Shown here: in pieces, positions 50,162 to 59,125 of the stretch
Position numbering within the stretch: the first letter of the stretch is position 1
How the letters are laid out: each line of letters starts with the position of its first letter
From: Paenilisteria portnoyi
Lineage (GTDB): Bacteria; Bacillota; Bacilli; Lactobacillales; Listeriaceae
Assembly (NCBI RefSeq): GCF_014322795.1
Contig: NZ_JAASTT010000002.1
Span: forward strand, 186,001-250,000
DNA length: 64,000 nt
Reading direction: 5' to 3'
Position numbers and translations under genes: made by a program
The notes under the pieces: generated by a model
Seen by the model: only the letters and a program-made list of their open reading frames with translations
The model's database searches: none
Told to the model about the DNA's origin: nothing

Positions 50162-50773
50162 TTATTTCTTACGTTTCATCACAAATGTCCAAACAGCTAG
50201 AACAAGTGCCAAAATAGCAATGCCTAGAGATACCCACTGTATCACAGAAACGCTTTTCGTATCTTCATTGGTCTCCTTTTTTTCTGTCGCTTTTTTGCCA
50301 TGTGAATCTGTAGCGCTGTCCGATACCGCCTTCGATATGGTTGTTGTCGCATGCGGATAATCCGCGTCCTCATTGCCAGTCCACTCCACAATCGAACCAT
50401 CTTGATAATATTGGTACGCATTCCAATCTACCGTTCCAGCTTTGTCTGGATTTTGCGCTACAAAACTAAAACGTTGGAATTGTCCATTCTGAATCCCACC
50501 GTTCGTCGCCGTCCAAGTTACCGTGCTATCCGCCTTATTTACCACGACATTCCAACCAGGAACTGGCTCATACGATTGAAAAGCAACACCCGCTGGTACT
50601 TTCACGACTACCTTGATTGTTGCGCTGTCTTTTTCTACCGGCACTTTCACTGTATACGTTTCCCAAGCCCCCGTCGTCGATTCTGCCGGCGCTACCGTTA
50701 CATGGGCGCTCGCAATTACTGGCAAGATCACTAACATTGCTCCTGCTAATAAACAAGTCATTAATTTCTTCAT
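50162..50773 (-). CDS. ycnI: YcnI-like copper-binding membrane protein
   Basis: Signal peptide (residues 1-23, cleavage after ASA) leaves an N-terminal histidine (His24, HVTVAPAEST). In Bacillus YcnI this histidine coordinates Cu(II) together with a tryptophan. The DUF1775 domain is followed by a charged linker and a C-terminal membrane helix (about 178-198). 203 residues. It is directly downstream of the CopC-CopD fusion, the ycnJ-ycnI arrangement. Confidence 0.9.
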   Translation of the reverse strand: MKKLMTCLLAGAMLVILPVIASAHVTVAPAESTTGAWETYTVKVPVEKDSATIKVVVKVPAGVAFQSYEPVPGWNVVVNKADSTVTWTATNGGIQNGQFQRFSFVAQNPDKAGTVDWNAYQYYQDGSIVEWTGNEDADYPHATTTISKAVSDSATDSHGKKATEKKETNEDTKSVSVIQWVSLGIAILALVLAVWTFVMKRKK

Positions 50774-50789
50774 TTTATCATACACTTCC

Positions 50790-52406
50790 TCATTGTTTTA
50801 TTTTTATGGTAAAACTTTTGTCAATCTCTGAAAAGTCCTTTGTCAGCGCGTGAACCTTGATTTCCCAACGTCCTGTCGCATTCAAATATAGACCACTTGC
50901 CGCATATTCATTTTGTGAATTCTTTGTTGCCTCAAACTCTGTCGCTTTCTTATTACCCGATGGAATTACCGTCAGTGTGACCTTCTGAAAATCCGTCCGC
51001 ATCTGACCATCCTGATCCGTAAATGCAACTAGAAACGTGTTATCGCCAACAATCGCCGGAGCAACTTTTAGTGAAACAAAACCAGAATCCGTTGCTACTT
51101 TTTGCGAAAAAGCTTGTGGTGGCGCTGGCGGTGGTGTTTGTACATTCGTCAAAAATGCTGCTACACCAAGTATGACTAGGCCAATTCCAAATTCGGCGAC
51201 AACTGTTTTTGCCGACATCATTTTTCCAGTCTGCCGCATGTATAAATAATGAACCAAGCCAAGCGCGCCCATCACGAGAAACAGCACTATTTTCAGTAAA
51301 ATAACCTTGCCGTACTCCGTCGTGAATAATTTCGCCATCGAACCTAGATTCATCACGCTCATCAGCAAACCACTCACAATAATCATCCCCACAAAGCTCG
51401 CAGCCCAAGGACTAAATCGATTCCATGCGACTTTTGCCTCTGGTTGTTTTGCCAAGAGTAAAAACAGCACCATGATGCCACCTACCCATGCAGAAGCACT
51501 CACAAGATGCAAGAAATCCATTGGAATCGCGATTGCCTTATCTGGACTACCCGCCGCATGACCCTGCATTGCCTTCGCAAATAATATCACGATCAAAAAC
51601 GAAAGCGGTACAAGCCATAGCCAGATCTTTTCTAATCTACTTTTCCTGAAAATAAAGAGAAGACTCACAATTAAGCCTAACAGTCCTGCTATTTGAATAA
51701 GCCATAAATGTCCAATTTCCGAAGACTTTACCAATGTCGCCATCGCCTTGAAATCCCAGCTATTTCCCCCCGTATAAATATGAACTTGCACTGGCAAAAA
51801 TAATAGCAATCCAACGATAAGTTGCCCTATTCCCGCCGCCACTAAACGAGCCAGTCTCTTACGCAACCTAGGAGTCACCACACCCCTATACAACGCCAAG
51901 AAAAACAACAACACACCCGACATCAAACTAAAGCCTATGTATAAAATCACTTTGACTACTGTACTCGGCCAAGAAGAGGTCGCACTCGCTCCTGATTGGC
52001 TATTTGCAGCAAAACTCTGCTCTGTTTTCCCGACTTTAAAGGATATCACACCTGAGACTGGATGCCCATCGGCTGAGACAACTCGCCACTCTGCGCTATA
52101 AACGTCCGCTGGCAAGCCGTCTTGTAACCCAACTTCCACAACATGATCATTTTCTGGATTAATAAACGCCTTCCCTTTTTCCACTCGTCTGCCATCAGAA
52201 TCCCGTACGATAATCGATGGATACTCATTTTGAATCATCTCCGTAAACGTCAACACAACTTTTTTAGGCGATTGGTCTACTGCTGACTGGTCCACTGGCG
52301 TCGAACTTTGCAAATAAGCGTGTGCCTCTGCTAGCGTCGTCGGAATTAAGAACAAACACATCGCAACAACGCACCCAACACCCCACCATAACCATTGTTT
52401 CACCAT
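50790..52406 (-). CDS. ycnJ: CopC-CopD fusion, copper uptake/resistance protein
   Basis: After a signal peptide the mature protein starts at His29 (HAYLQSSTPVD), the CopC Cu(II) ligand, with the second histidine in SADGHPVSG. A CopD membrane domain with about eight hydrophobic segments (about 150-430) follows, then a C-terminal periplasmic-type domain. 538 residues, matching Bacillus YcnJ. Probably imports or buffers copper; here it would supply cytochrome oxidase, whose heme genes ctaA/ctaB are in the same window (inference). Confidence 0.9.
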   Translation of the reverse strand: MVKQWLWWGVGCVVAMCLFLIPTTLAEAHAYLQSSTPVDQSAVDQSPKKVVLTFTEMIQNEYPSIIVRDSDGRRVEKGKAFINPENDHVVEVGLQDGLPADVYSAEWRVVSADGHPVSGVISFKVGKTEQSFAANSQSGASATSSWPSTVVKVILYIGFSLMSGVLLFFLALYRGVVTPRLRKRLARLVAAGIGQLIVGLLLFLPVQVHIYTGGNSWDFKAMATLVKSSEIGHLWLIQIAGLLGLIVSLLFIFRKSRLEKIWLWLVPLSFLIVILFAKAMQGHAAGSPDKAIAIPMDFLHLVSASAWVGGIMVLFLLLAKQPEAKVAWNRFSPWAASFVGMIIVSGLLMSVMNLGSMAKLFTTEYGKVILLKIVLFLVMGALGLVHYLYMRQTGKMMSAKTVVAEFGIGLVILGVAAFLTNVQTPPPAPPQAFSQKVATDSGFVSLKVAPAIVGDNTFLVAFTDQDGQMRTDFQKVTLTVIPSGNKKATEFEATKNSQNEYAASGLYLNATGRWEIKVHALTKDFSEIDKSFTIKIKQ

Positions 52407-52528
52407 CTATCCGCCCCCTTTGAAATCATCTACCTTCTAAGATACCATGCAACCTCTCGTTACGACATTAATCTGCTTCACAAAAAAGCCGCAAGCCCAT
52501 GCAAGACTCCCGACCTCTTCCCTATAAA

Positions 52529-53254
52529 CTATTGCTTCACTCGCGCCACGAATTGGAAGCGATTCCCAACATATTGTGAACGCGTAAATTCAAATGGCCT
52601 ACCATCTTGTAAAAATGTAATTTGACGTAACTTCATCACCGGCGAACCAAGCTTCACATCCAAATACGGTGCCACTTTTTCAGAAACGAGTGCGGCTTCC
52701 ATAATTTGCTCAGCTTCTCCAATATTTTGACCCAACTTCGACAAAATAGCTTCATAAAGCGAATCCATAATATCTTCTTTATTCAATAACGAAGCAATAT
52801 TTTCTGGAACAACCACCACTTCAAATAGAATTGGTATCTTATCCCCGTAACGTATCCGTTCAATCCGCATCACATTACTGTTCTCAGGTAATTGCAACGC
52901 CTCACGTTCTTGCGTACTCGCCGGTCTAATACCGTAAGAAACAATTCGCGACGATGGCGTTTTTCCCTCATGAATCATTAAATTCGTGAAACTCGTAACC
53001 GCTTCTAAATGTTCTGTCATCTTTTTTTCTGCGATATATGTCCCAGCACCAACACGTCGTTGCAAGATCGTATCATCCACAAGCCCTTGAATAGCTTGGC
53101 GAACCGTCATTCGGCTCACATGAAACATTTCCGCTAACTGCCTTTCAGCTGGAATTGCTTTGCCAACCTGCCATGTTCCATCTTCAATTTTCTGCTTAAT
53201 CTCACCTTGAATTTGAATATAGATCGGAATCCCCGACGACTTATCTATCATCAT
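52529..53254 (-). CDS. nagR: GntR/HutC-family repressor of GlcNAc genes
   Basis: 241 residues: N-terminal winged helix (about 8-72, PAERQLAEMFHVSRMTVRQAI) and a C-terminal UTRA ligand domain ending RSQYVGNRFQFVARVKQ. The family member NagR/YvoA senses GlcN-6-P or GlcNAc-6-P. Its likely operator lies at the nagA promoter 2 kb away. It is downstream of nagB but separated by a terminator. Confidence 0.92.
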   Translation of the reverse strand: MMIDKSSGIPIYIQIQGEIKQKIEDGTWQVGKAIPAERQLAEMFHVSRMTVRQAIQGLVDDTILQRRVGAGTYIAEKKMTEHLEAVTSFTNLMIHEGKTPSSRIVSYGIRPASTQEREALQLPENSNVMRIERIRYGDKIPILFEVVVVPENIASLLNKEDIMDSLYEAILSKLGQNIGEAEQIMEAALVSEKVAPYLDVKLGSPVMKLRQITFLQDGRPFEFTRSQYVGNRFQFVARVKQ

Positions 53255-53288
53255 TTACACCTTCTTTTTGTAGAAATGAAGTATATCA

Positions 53289-53332
53289 TAAAACACCAAG
53301 CTATTCCATCCTTAAAATGATTTAGCTTGGTG
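53289..53332 (-). terminator. Terminator between nagB and nagR
   Basis: CACCAAGCTA/TAGCTTGGTG stem followed by TTTT on -. nagR would rely on readthrough or a nearby weak TATACT. Confidence 0.75.
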
Positions 53333-53343
53333 CTCTTTATTTC

Positions 53344-54048
53344 TTATAACAAGGATGCTGCGGCTTTATCCACAACAATCGTCACATCTGGGTGGTTTTG
53401 TAAGACAGAAGCTGGAACACTTACGTCCACTTTGCCTTCCACCGTATCCTTGATCGCTTGTGCTTTATTTTCGCCAAACGCTAGTAAAATAATCTTTTTA
53501 GCGCCCATAATCGACTTGATTCCCATCGAATAGGCGTGTGTTGGTACGTCTTCTTCACGCTCAAAATAAATCTTGTTCGATTCGCGCGTTGATTCCGTTA
53601 GCAAAACTTTATGCGTTGGTGTTTCAAACGGCGTTCCTGGTTCGTTAAAACCGATATGCGCATTTGTACCGATTCCCAACACTTGAATATCGATTGGATG
53701 ATCTGCCAAAACTTGCTCATAACGCGCACATTCAGCTTCTCCATCTGCCGCCAAACCATCTGGCAAATAGCTTTCTTTAAACGGCTTTTTCGAGAACAAC
53801 GCCTCGTTCATATAGAAATGATAGCTGTTTGGATTTTCTGCTGAAAGTCCAACATACTCATCCAAGTTCACAGAAACCAAGTTCGATGTATCTACATCAC
53901 TATTCACAAACTCTTTATATAAATCGGTTGGTGTGCTTCCAGTTGCAAGACCTAACGTTTTTACTTCACCAGCTTTAATGGCTTTCTCGATTAGTTGAAA
54001 AGCTTCTTTTGATGCTTCTGCTTTTGACTCTTTTACAATAATATTCAT
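53344..54048 (-). CDS. nagB: Glucosamine-6-phosphate deaminase
   Basis: Converts glucosamine-6-phosphate to fructose-6-phosphate and ammonia. 234 residues, the short Gram-positive form. Catalytic base region NLDEYVGL (Asp63) and GIGTNAHIGFNEPG are present, and LGLATGSTP binds phosphate. 13 nt downstream of nagA. Confidence 0.96.
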   Translation of the reverse strand: MNIIVKESKAEASKEAFQLIEKAIKAGEVKTLGLATGSTPTDLYKEFVNSDVDTSNLVSVNLDEYVGLSAENPNSYHFYMNEALFSKKPFKESYLPDGLAADGEAECARYEQVLADHPIDIQVLGIGTNAHIGFNEPGTPFETPTHKVLLTESTRESNKIYFEREEDVPTHAYSMGIKSIMGAKKIILLAFGENKAQAIKDTVEGKVDVSVPASVLQNHPDVTIVVDKAAASLL

Positions 54049-54061
54049 GAATTATTTCCTC

Positions 54062-55201
54062 CTATTGTTTGCTATGTTTTTTCCCGAATGAATAGGTTGC
54101 TTGGATTTCAAGCGCATCATTCAAAAGATTAAAGTCAGCGTCTTTACCTACTTCAATACCGCCTTTTGAATCTAATTTAAATTCCTCTGCTTGGTTAACC
54201 GAGGACATCAATACCGCATCCTCAATCGAACAACCAGTGAATTTTACCATGTTGCGGAAAGCATCGTCATACGTTAACACACTTCCAGCAAGCGTTCCAT
54301 CTTCCAAACGCGCTTGGCGATCCTTCACAAATACTTTTTGACCACCTAATTCATAGTCGCCATCCGGCATTCCTTTCGCACGCATCGCATCCGTAATAAT
54401 GTTGATTCGTTTTGGTCCCTTCACATTGTATGCCAGTTTAATCATGTCAGGATGCACGTGAATGCCATCTACAATCAATTCTGCATGAATACTCGGCTCC
54501 AACATAACGTGCCCTACAACACCTGGTTCGCGGTGATGTAGCGGACGACAAGCATTATACATATGTGTCGCATGGCTCGCCTTACTAGGAATCAACTCCG
54601 CACGAACTGCGTTAGAATGCCCAACAGATGGGACAACACCAAGTTCGATACAAAGATCCTCAAAAGCTGGCGATGTGCTGTGTTCTGGCGCATATGTCAC
54701 TAATTTAATACGTTCCCCACTTGCCTTAAACCATTTTTTGAAAAGCTCCAGGTCAGGCGCGGTTATATATTCTTCTGGCTGAGCACCTTTGAAAACCGGT
54801 GACACAAACGGACCTTCCAAATGAATCCCACCGATTAAAGGTTCATCTTTCGCTACTTCGTCAATGACCCTTAATGCGTTCTCAATATTCTCACTAGATT
54901 GCGTCATTGTCGTTGGGAAATACGTAGTTATTCCTTCGTTCAACATACCTTGCACTTGTTTTTTTAATTTCACAGGATCGGCGTCCATTGCATCGAAACC
55001 AAAGCCACCATGAGAATGAACATCGATAAATCCTGGTACTAACTTCTGACCTTTGGCGTCTACAACTTCTTCGCCCGCCACTTCTTGATAACTTGTCATC
55101 GGGCCAACTTCACTAACAGTCTTATCAAACCTCACAAAACCTTCCTCGATAACGGAATCGCCTGTGTATATTACTGCGTTTTTGATTACTTTTGAAGTCA
55201 T
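54062..55201 (-). CDS. nagA: N-acetylglucosamine-6-phosphate deacetylase
   Basis: Amidohydrolase that deacetylates GlcNAc-6-P before NagB. Metal-binding HSHGG at residues 62-66, GIHLEGPFVSP, SHATHMYNA and the catalytic aspartate in ITDAMRAKG. 379 residues from ATG 55201; an open upstream extension crosses the promoter and operator. First gene of the nagAB unit. Confidence 0.96.
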   Translation of the reverse strand: MTSKVIKNAVIYTGDSVIEEGFVRFDKTVSEVGPMTSYQEVAGEEVVDAKGQKLVPGFIDVHSHGGFGFDAMDADPVKLKKQVQGMLNEGITTYFPTTMTQSSENIENALRVIDEVAKDEPLIGGIHLEGPFVSPVFKGAQPEEYITAPDLELFKKWFKASGERIKLVTYAPEHSTSPAFEDLCIELGVVPSVGHSNAVRAELIPSKASHATHMYNACRPLHHREPGVVGHVMLEPSIHAELIVDGIHVHPDMIKLAYNVKGPKRINIITDAMRAKGMPDGDYELGGQKVFVKDRQARLEDGTLAGSVLTYDDAFRNMVKFTGCSIEDAVLMSSVNQAEEFKLDSKGGIEVGKDADFNLLNDALEIQATYSFGKKHSKQ

Positions 55202-55221
55202 TATAAAACATCCCTTCCATA

Positions 55222-55238
55222 ACTGGTCTATACCAATT
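55222..55238 (-). promoter_or_regulatory. NagR-type operator (dre-like) at the nagA promoter
   Basis: AATTGGTATAGACCAGT on -: a near-palindrome with TGGT and ACCA arms, matching the GntR/HutC NagR-DasR consensus of TGGTCTAGACCA type. It lies between the -10 and the start codon, where binding would block initiation. A partial copy (TATAATAATTGGAATC) occurs about 60 bp upstream (55298-55313). Confidence 0.75.
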
Positions 55239-55266
55239 ATTATACAACTTATTTTAAAAAATGCAA
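55239..55266 (-). promoter_or_regulatory. nagA promoter
   Basis: On -, TTGCAT (55261-55266), 16 bp, perfect TATAAT (55239-55244), abutting the operator. Confidence 0.65.
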
Positions 55267-55367
55267 CCTCTTTACGCTCTTTCTTTACCCCTGATTCCAA
55301 TTATTATACATCTAGATGGTGAAAATCAGGTACAGCATTCCTTGTCTTCAGATAAAAAAGGATATAA

Positions 55368-55413
55368 TAAAAAAGATACAGCCTTTCTCTTGTTTCGAGA
55401 AAGTCTGTATCTT
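55368..55413 (-). terminator. Terminator of the liaIH-like operon
   Basis: GATACAG-CTTTCTC stem pairs with GAGAAAG-CTGTATC (bulge on each side), followed on - by TTTTTT. Confidence 0.87.
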
Positions 55414-55424
55414 CGTGTGCCTAA

Positions 55425-56294
55425 TTATTCTTGCTCTTTTTTATCTTCGTTTGGAACATCTTTCTTTTCAAGTTCAGGAATGAGGACTTCTTTTTCTTCC
55501 TCTGATTTTTCTTCCTTCGCTTGCTTCTTCGCGTCACGCTCCAAATCCTCTAACATTTCTTCCATCGAAGCATTGTCTTTTTTCTTGAAGTTTTGTTTCT
55601 CGCGTTCGATAATCTCATCAACCATTTGCGTGAAATCTTGCGTTTTTCCTTTGATGGCTTCTTTGCCTTTTGCTGTTTTCTTCTCGAGTTCAGCCATTAG
55701 TTCGTCAAATGTTTGCGATAATTCGCTTGTCATATCTGCTTGTTTTTTAGCCGTATTAGCAAGATCACGTTGCTTTTGTGCTTCATGATAATCTGTAACA
55801 CTGCCCCAGCTCATATCATGGATGACTTTATCCATTTTTTCAGCTGTTTCTGCTGCATTTTTTTCAGCTGTTTCGGCTAAGTGTTGTGTTTTTAGGTTCT
55901 TCCATTTCAAGCGCATTTCGTGCATTTTTAATTCTAGCTTGTCTAATTGCTCTGTAGCATTATCGTAGTGTCCTTGCGTTGTTGCTAATTGCTCTTTATA
56001 TTGCGCTACTTCTTCTTTTGCAAAATTCGCTAGCTTAGTTTCGCCAGCTTCTTCCGCGATTCCTGCTTGATATTCGCGTTTTTCGATGTATTTTTCAATT
56101 TCTGTACATTCTTTATAGAATAAAGACTTCAGCTCGCGTTGTTTGTCAACAGCACGTTCGATATCTTTCATTTCTTTCTTCGTTTGGTCCATATAATAAG
56201 ATACGGAATTACGTTTCTTTTCTTCACGCTTTTCTTTCATTGCATCCCAATCGTTATTCACTGCTTGTTTAAATTTATTAAAAAAGTTTGTCAT
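55425..56294 (-). CDS. PspA/IM30-family envelope-stress protein (LiaH-like)
   Basis: 289 residues, almost entirely charged coiled coil (about 20-240) with an amphipathic N-terminus MTNFFNKFKQAVNNDWDAM, the PspA/IM30 pattern. The acidic and lysine-rich tail is long. Paired with the small membrane protein upstream it matches the LiaI-LiaH couple, which in Bacillus and Listeria is the main LiaRS target under cell-wall antibiotic stress. GGAGG precedes the ATG. No liaRS genes are in the window. Confidence 0.82.
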   Translation of the reverse strand: MTNFFNKFKQAVNNDWDAMKEKREEKKRNSVSYYMDQTKKEMKDIERAVDKQRELKSLFYKECTEIEKYIEKREYQAGIAEEAGETKLANFAKEEVAQYKEQLATTQGHYDNATEQLDKLELKMHEMRLKWKNLKTQHLAETAEKNAAETAEKMDKVIHDMSWGSVTDYHEAQKQRDLANTAKKQADMTSELSQTFDELMAELEKKTAKGKEAIKGKTQDFTQMVDEIIEREKQNFKKKDNASMEEMLEDLERDAKKQAKEEKSEEEKEVLIPELEKKDVPNEDKKEQE

Positions 56295-56324
56295 TATTTT
56301 TTCCTCCAATTGTTTAATATCTAT

Positions 56325-56624
56325 TTAGTAATCAAATGTATTCGTGTTTGTTGTCTTACGCTTATTCTTTGTTAAGAAGTAGATCAACGCTACAACAATG
56401 GCAACTGTGAGAACACCATGCAAATTAGATAAAATAACTAATGCACCAACACCGATAAGTATGCCGTACAAAATCTTCTCTCCTGTACTATTTGCTATCA
56501 TGAATTGTCTTAAAGCCCAATAACCAAGAGCCGCTCCAAGCGCCGCCATAATCGCGGGCCAAAGGAAAACAATGATTGCAATGATGAGCGCTGCAACTAA
56601 TACTCCAATAATAATTCCTCTCAT
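56325..56624 (-). CDS. Small membrane protein, LiaI-like
   Basis: 99 residues with three hydrophobic stretches (about 4-20, 22-40, 50-85) and a basic end KNKRKTTNTNTFDY. It resembles LiaI, the membrane anchor that recruits LiaH to the membrane. AAGGAGG precedes the ATG. Operon with the PspA-like gene, 30 nt apart. Confidence 0.72.
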   Translation of the reverse strand: MRGIIIGVLVAALIIAIIVFLWPAIMAALGAALGYWALRQFMIANSTGEKILYGILIGVGALVILSNLHGVLTVAIVVALIYFLTKNKRKTTNTNTFDY

Positions 56625-57047
56625 GATTATGTCCTCCTTGCTTTACTATACAACTATCATAAAATAGATTCCGGATTTCAGTAAGCTACTCGGGTTTGAA
56701 CTTTCACTACAACTAGAGTCCTACTCCAACTATTCTACAAGTATATTCTATGTATACGATTTCTTAGTTCTTACTATATCAAATCTTGCGCTAACTTACT
56801 AGCACACCTTTAAAACTCCCATCGAAAAACACCCTTTTGATTCGTTCGATACACTTTCTATCGATTCTGATTTTTATTTTTTCTTTACAAAGGTTATACT
56901 CTGAATGGGGGTGATAAATCAATGAACTTATTGATTCTCTAGGTATCGGAGGTGATTGTTAAATTTAGTACAGTAAGGACTTTTTCAGCGTGTGTTTACA
57001 GTGGATAATAGACTAGTGGGATGAATGGAAATAGAGGTGAAGGGGAA
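56625..57047. other. Intergenic region upstream of the liaIH-like pair
   Basis: 423 bp. On - a TATAGT -10 (56645-56650) lies about 20 bp before the liaI-like start, with no good -35 17 bp upstream. That is common for activator-dependent promoters such as LiaR targets. On + GGGGGTGAT at 56907-56915 precedes a 6-codon ATG frame only. No larger ORF, repeat or terminator seen. Confidence 0.5.
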
Positions 57048-57293
57048 ATGAAACGAGAAATAAACAAGCATTTGACTACGATTTTGCGTCATTTAGATGA
57101 TGGTGGTCTATCGCTCACGCATTTCAATAAAGCGAGTACTCAGATAGAGAGAAAAACGAACCTTAGTAAAGATATAATTCTAGTTGTCCTCTACACGTTG
57201 GAAAGTTATGGGTATGTGTTTCGAGTATATCATTTAGAAGATATAACGTATCACATTACCCCAAAAGGGAAACGGCTTCTAGAGAAAGAATAG
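57048..57293 (+). CDS. Small winged-helix-like protein
   Basis: 81 residues, basic, with predicted helix-turn-helix character (SKDIILVVLYTLESYGYVFRVYHL) followed by a beta-wing-like TYHITPKGKRLLEKE. It resembles stand-alone wHTH proteins of the PadR/MarR size class but matches none I recognise. AAGGGG precedes the ATG. Possibly a DNA-binding regulator. Confidence 0.6.
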   Translation: MKREINKHLTTILRHLDDGGLSLTHFNKASTQIERKTNLSKDIILVVLYTLESYGYVFRVYHLEDITYHITPKGKRLLEKE

Positions 57294-57308
57294 AAATATC
57301 GAGATGAG

Positions 57309-57345
57309 AAAAGCCTACTGCGAGTGAAGATGCTTAGCGGTAGGC
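57309..57345 (-). terminator. Terminator of the 68-residue membrane-protein gene
   Basis: GCCTACCGC/GCAGTAGGC stem with TTTTC on -. Confidence 0.7.
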
Positions 57346-57355
57346 CATAAGATCA

Positions 57356-57562
57356 TTATTTTTTTAGCGCTTGTCTTCTATTTTCATAATCAATACTCGT
57401 CATCGCACCTTCTGAAATCATATTATTTTCTTCCAAATCAAGCTCTTCTTTCCCCTCTTCAAAGGGATCCAATGTTTTTTGATTCCATAGCACATAGGCG
57501 ATAACTCCACTAATGGCACCAACAGCCGTTCCTAGCAGCACCCAATTCTTCCTATCTTTCAT
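57356..57562 (-). CDS. Small single-pass membrane protein
   Basis: 68 residues: a basic start MKDRKNW, one membrane helix (about 8-25) and an acidic tail with EEGKEELDLEENN. GGGGAGG precedes the ATG; the longer in-frame extension has no site. No family recognised (size and layout recall YtxH-type proteins). Confidence 0.6.
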   Translation of the reverse strand: MKDRKNWVLLGTAVGAISGVIAYVLWNQKTLDPFEEGKEELDLEENNMISEGAMTSIDYENRRQALKK

Positions 57563-57664
57563 CTCATACCTCCCCTTCCTAATAGATGTCTTTCTTCCTT
57601 TTCCCACTCTAAATGAAAATAAACCGCATCTAGCAAAAGACACGGTTCACAAAAATAATATTCT

Positions 57665-58123
57665 CTAGGCTAAAAATGGATCTTTGGGCTTACGGACGAA
57701 GCTAAGAATTGCTGCAATGACTAGCAATAATCCTGGTACAAATCCAGCTACGACAAAGCCACCAATTGTAACGATAATACCTGCGATTAGGAACATAAAT
57801 CCAGCAAGTACAGGCTTCTTATTTCCAGTAATGCAAATCAAGCCAATAACTAGCAAGACCGTGAAAACAATCGTTGCAATTAGAGCAAGAATGGCATATG
57901 TATGCACCATATCAAGAATTTGTTTAGCACTCGGCACATCCGACGCGGAAATACCTGATTCCTCTAGACTTTGGTAATAGCTTCGCGTGAAAGATGCCAC
58001 ACCCTCTTTTGTACTGGCGGCACTATCGATAATAAACCCTATCGCTGTAAAACCAACTAAGGTTACTAATCCGAAAAGCATTCCAATAACAGCTAGGACA
58101 ACCTCTGCTGTACGTTTAATCAT
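57665..58123 (-). CDS. DUF4064-family membrane protein
   Basis: 152 residues, four membrane segments (about 6-33, 77-98, 105-118, 122-144) and the DUF4064 start MIKRTAEVVLAVIGMLFG. Between the first two lies an extracellular loop of about 45 residues. Function unknown. It has a consensus-like promoter of its own. Confidence 0.78.
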   Translation of the reverse strand: MIKRTAEVVLAVIGMLFGLVTLVGFTAIGFIIDSAASTKEGVASFTRSYYQSLEESGISASDVPSAKQILDMVHTYAILALIATIVFTVLLVIGLICITGNKKPVLAGFMFLIAGIIVTIGGFVVAGFVPGLLLVIAAILSFVRKPKDPFLA

Positions 58124-58160
58124 ATTATTCTACTCCCTCATTTCTTACGTGTTTGTGTTC

Positions 58161-58189
58161 AGTATACTATAAATACATTCCCCTGTAAA
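58161..58189 (-). promoter_or_regulatory. Promoter of the DUF4064 gene
   Basis: On -, TTTACA (58184-58189), 17 bp, TATACT (58161-58166), about 40 bp before the start codon. Confidence 0.6.
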
Positions 58190-58288
58190 AATAAAGATGT
58201 CATTTTCATAGGATAGAAGATGCGTTTTCCCGAAAAAACTTGTATACTTTATAAAGATGTTGTTATTTTAGAAAAGAGGATTTTGCCT

Positions 58289-59125
58289 ATGTGGAAAAAA
58301 AGTTTATGGATGGGATTGTTATCAGCTATTTTTGTTGCGGCTTCCGTACTGTTATTACTTCAATTGAATGGGACGCATCGGGAGGTGAATCAAAGTGTGA
58401 CACCGACAATTTTTATTCACGGGTATCGTGGGACTGATAGATCGCTTCACGGAATGATTCGCCGTTTTGATCAGAAATACGATTGGGCGACGGATGCTTT
58501 GACTGTTAAGGTAAGCCCAACTGGTGATATTTCTGTAAAAGGAACGTATAACGGCAAACGAGCGGATAATCCACTTATTAATATTGTTTTTGCTGATAAT
58601 CGTGCAACGGTGACACAACAATCTTTATGGACGAAAAAAGTGATGCGCTATTTGAAAGATCACTATGATGTGACAAAGTTTAATGCCGCCGGACACTCGA
58701 TGGGTGGCGGTGCTTGGGTTTCTTACCTCGCTTCCTATGCTAACAATCCAGATTATCCGGAGGTTGAGAAAATTGTCTTTTTAGCTGTTCCCTTTTATCC
58801 GGAAGAGTATGTGAACGGCGATCAGGAAGTCGATTTGGACAATGCGAGCGCTATTCATACCAAGTTCGCAAAACAGATGGAGCAGAAACTAAAAAGTACG
58901 ACGCGAATTATGATTATTGGTGGTAATTTGGAAGACGGTTCGAATAGTGATGGTGAGGTCAAAATTGATAGTGTGATGTACGGCAAAGAGCTATTTACGA
59001 ATCAATATGTGGAAGCTCACACGCTGACTGGTCCAACCGCAAAACATAGTAACATGCATGAATTACCAGTGGTTGATGAGTATGTTGCTAAATTCTTATG
59101 GGGATTTAAGGAGTCGACGAAATGA
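58289..59125 (+). CDS. DUF915-type alpha/beta hydrolase, membrane-anchored or secreted (first of two)
   Basis: 278 residues. An N-terminal hydrophobic helix (5-25), the oxyanion segment HGYRG (44-48), nucleophile GHSMGG with Ser137, and a C-terminal histidine in KHSNMHELP. Esterase/lipase-like, acting outside the membrane; substrate unknown. The ATG at 58289 follows AGAGG. It overlaps the next gene in an ATGA, so the two are coupled. Confidence 0.85.
   Translation: MWKKSLWMGLLSAIFVAASVLLLLQLNGTHREVNQSVTPTIFIHGYRGTDRSLHGMIRRFDQKYDWATDALTVKVSPTGDISVKGTYNGKRADNPLINIVFADNRATVTQQSLWTKKVMRYLKDHYDVTKFNAAGHSMGGGAWVSYLASYANNPDYPEVEKIVFLAVPFYPEEYVNGDQEVDLDNASAIHTKFAKQMEQKLKSTTRIMIIGGNLEDGSNSDGEVKIDSVMYGKELFTNQYVEAHTLTGPTAKHSNMHELPVVDEYVAKFLWGFKESTK

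Noticed and set aside
56922-56942. ATG with a good GGGGGTGAT upstream in the liaI upstream region
   Set aside because: The frame closes after 6 codons. A micro-peptide cannot be supported from sequence alone.
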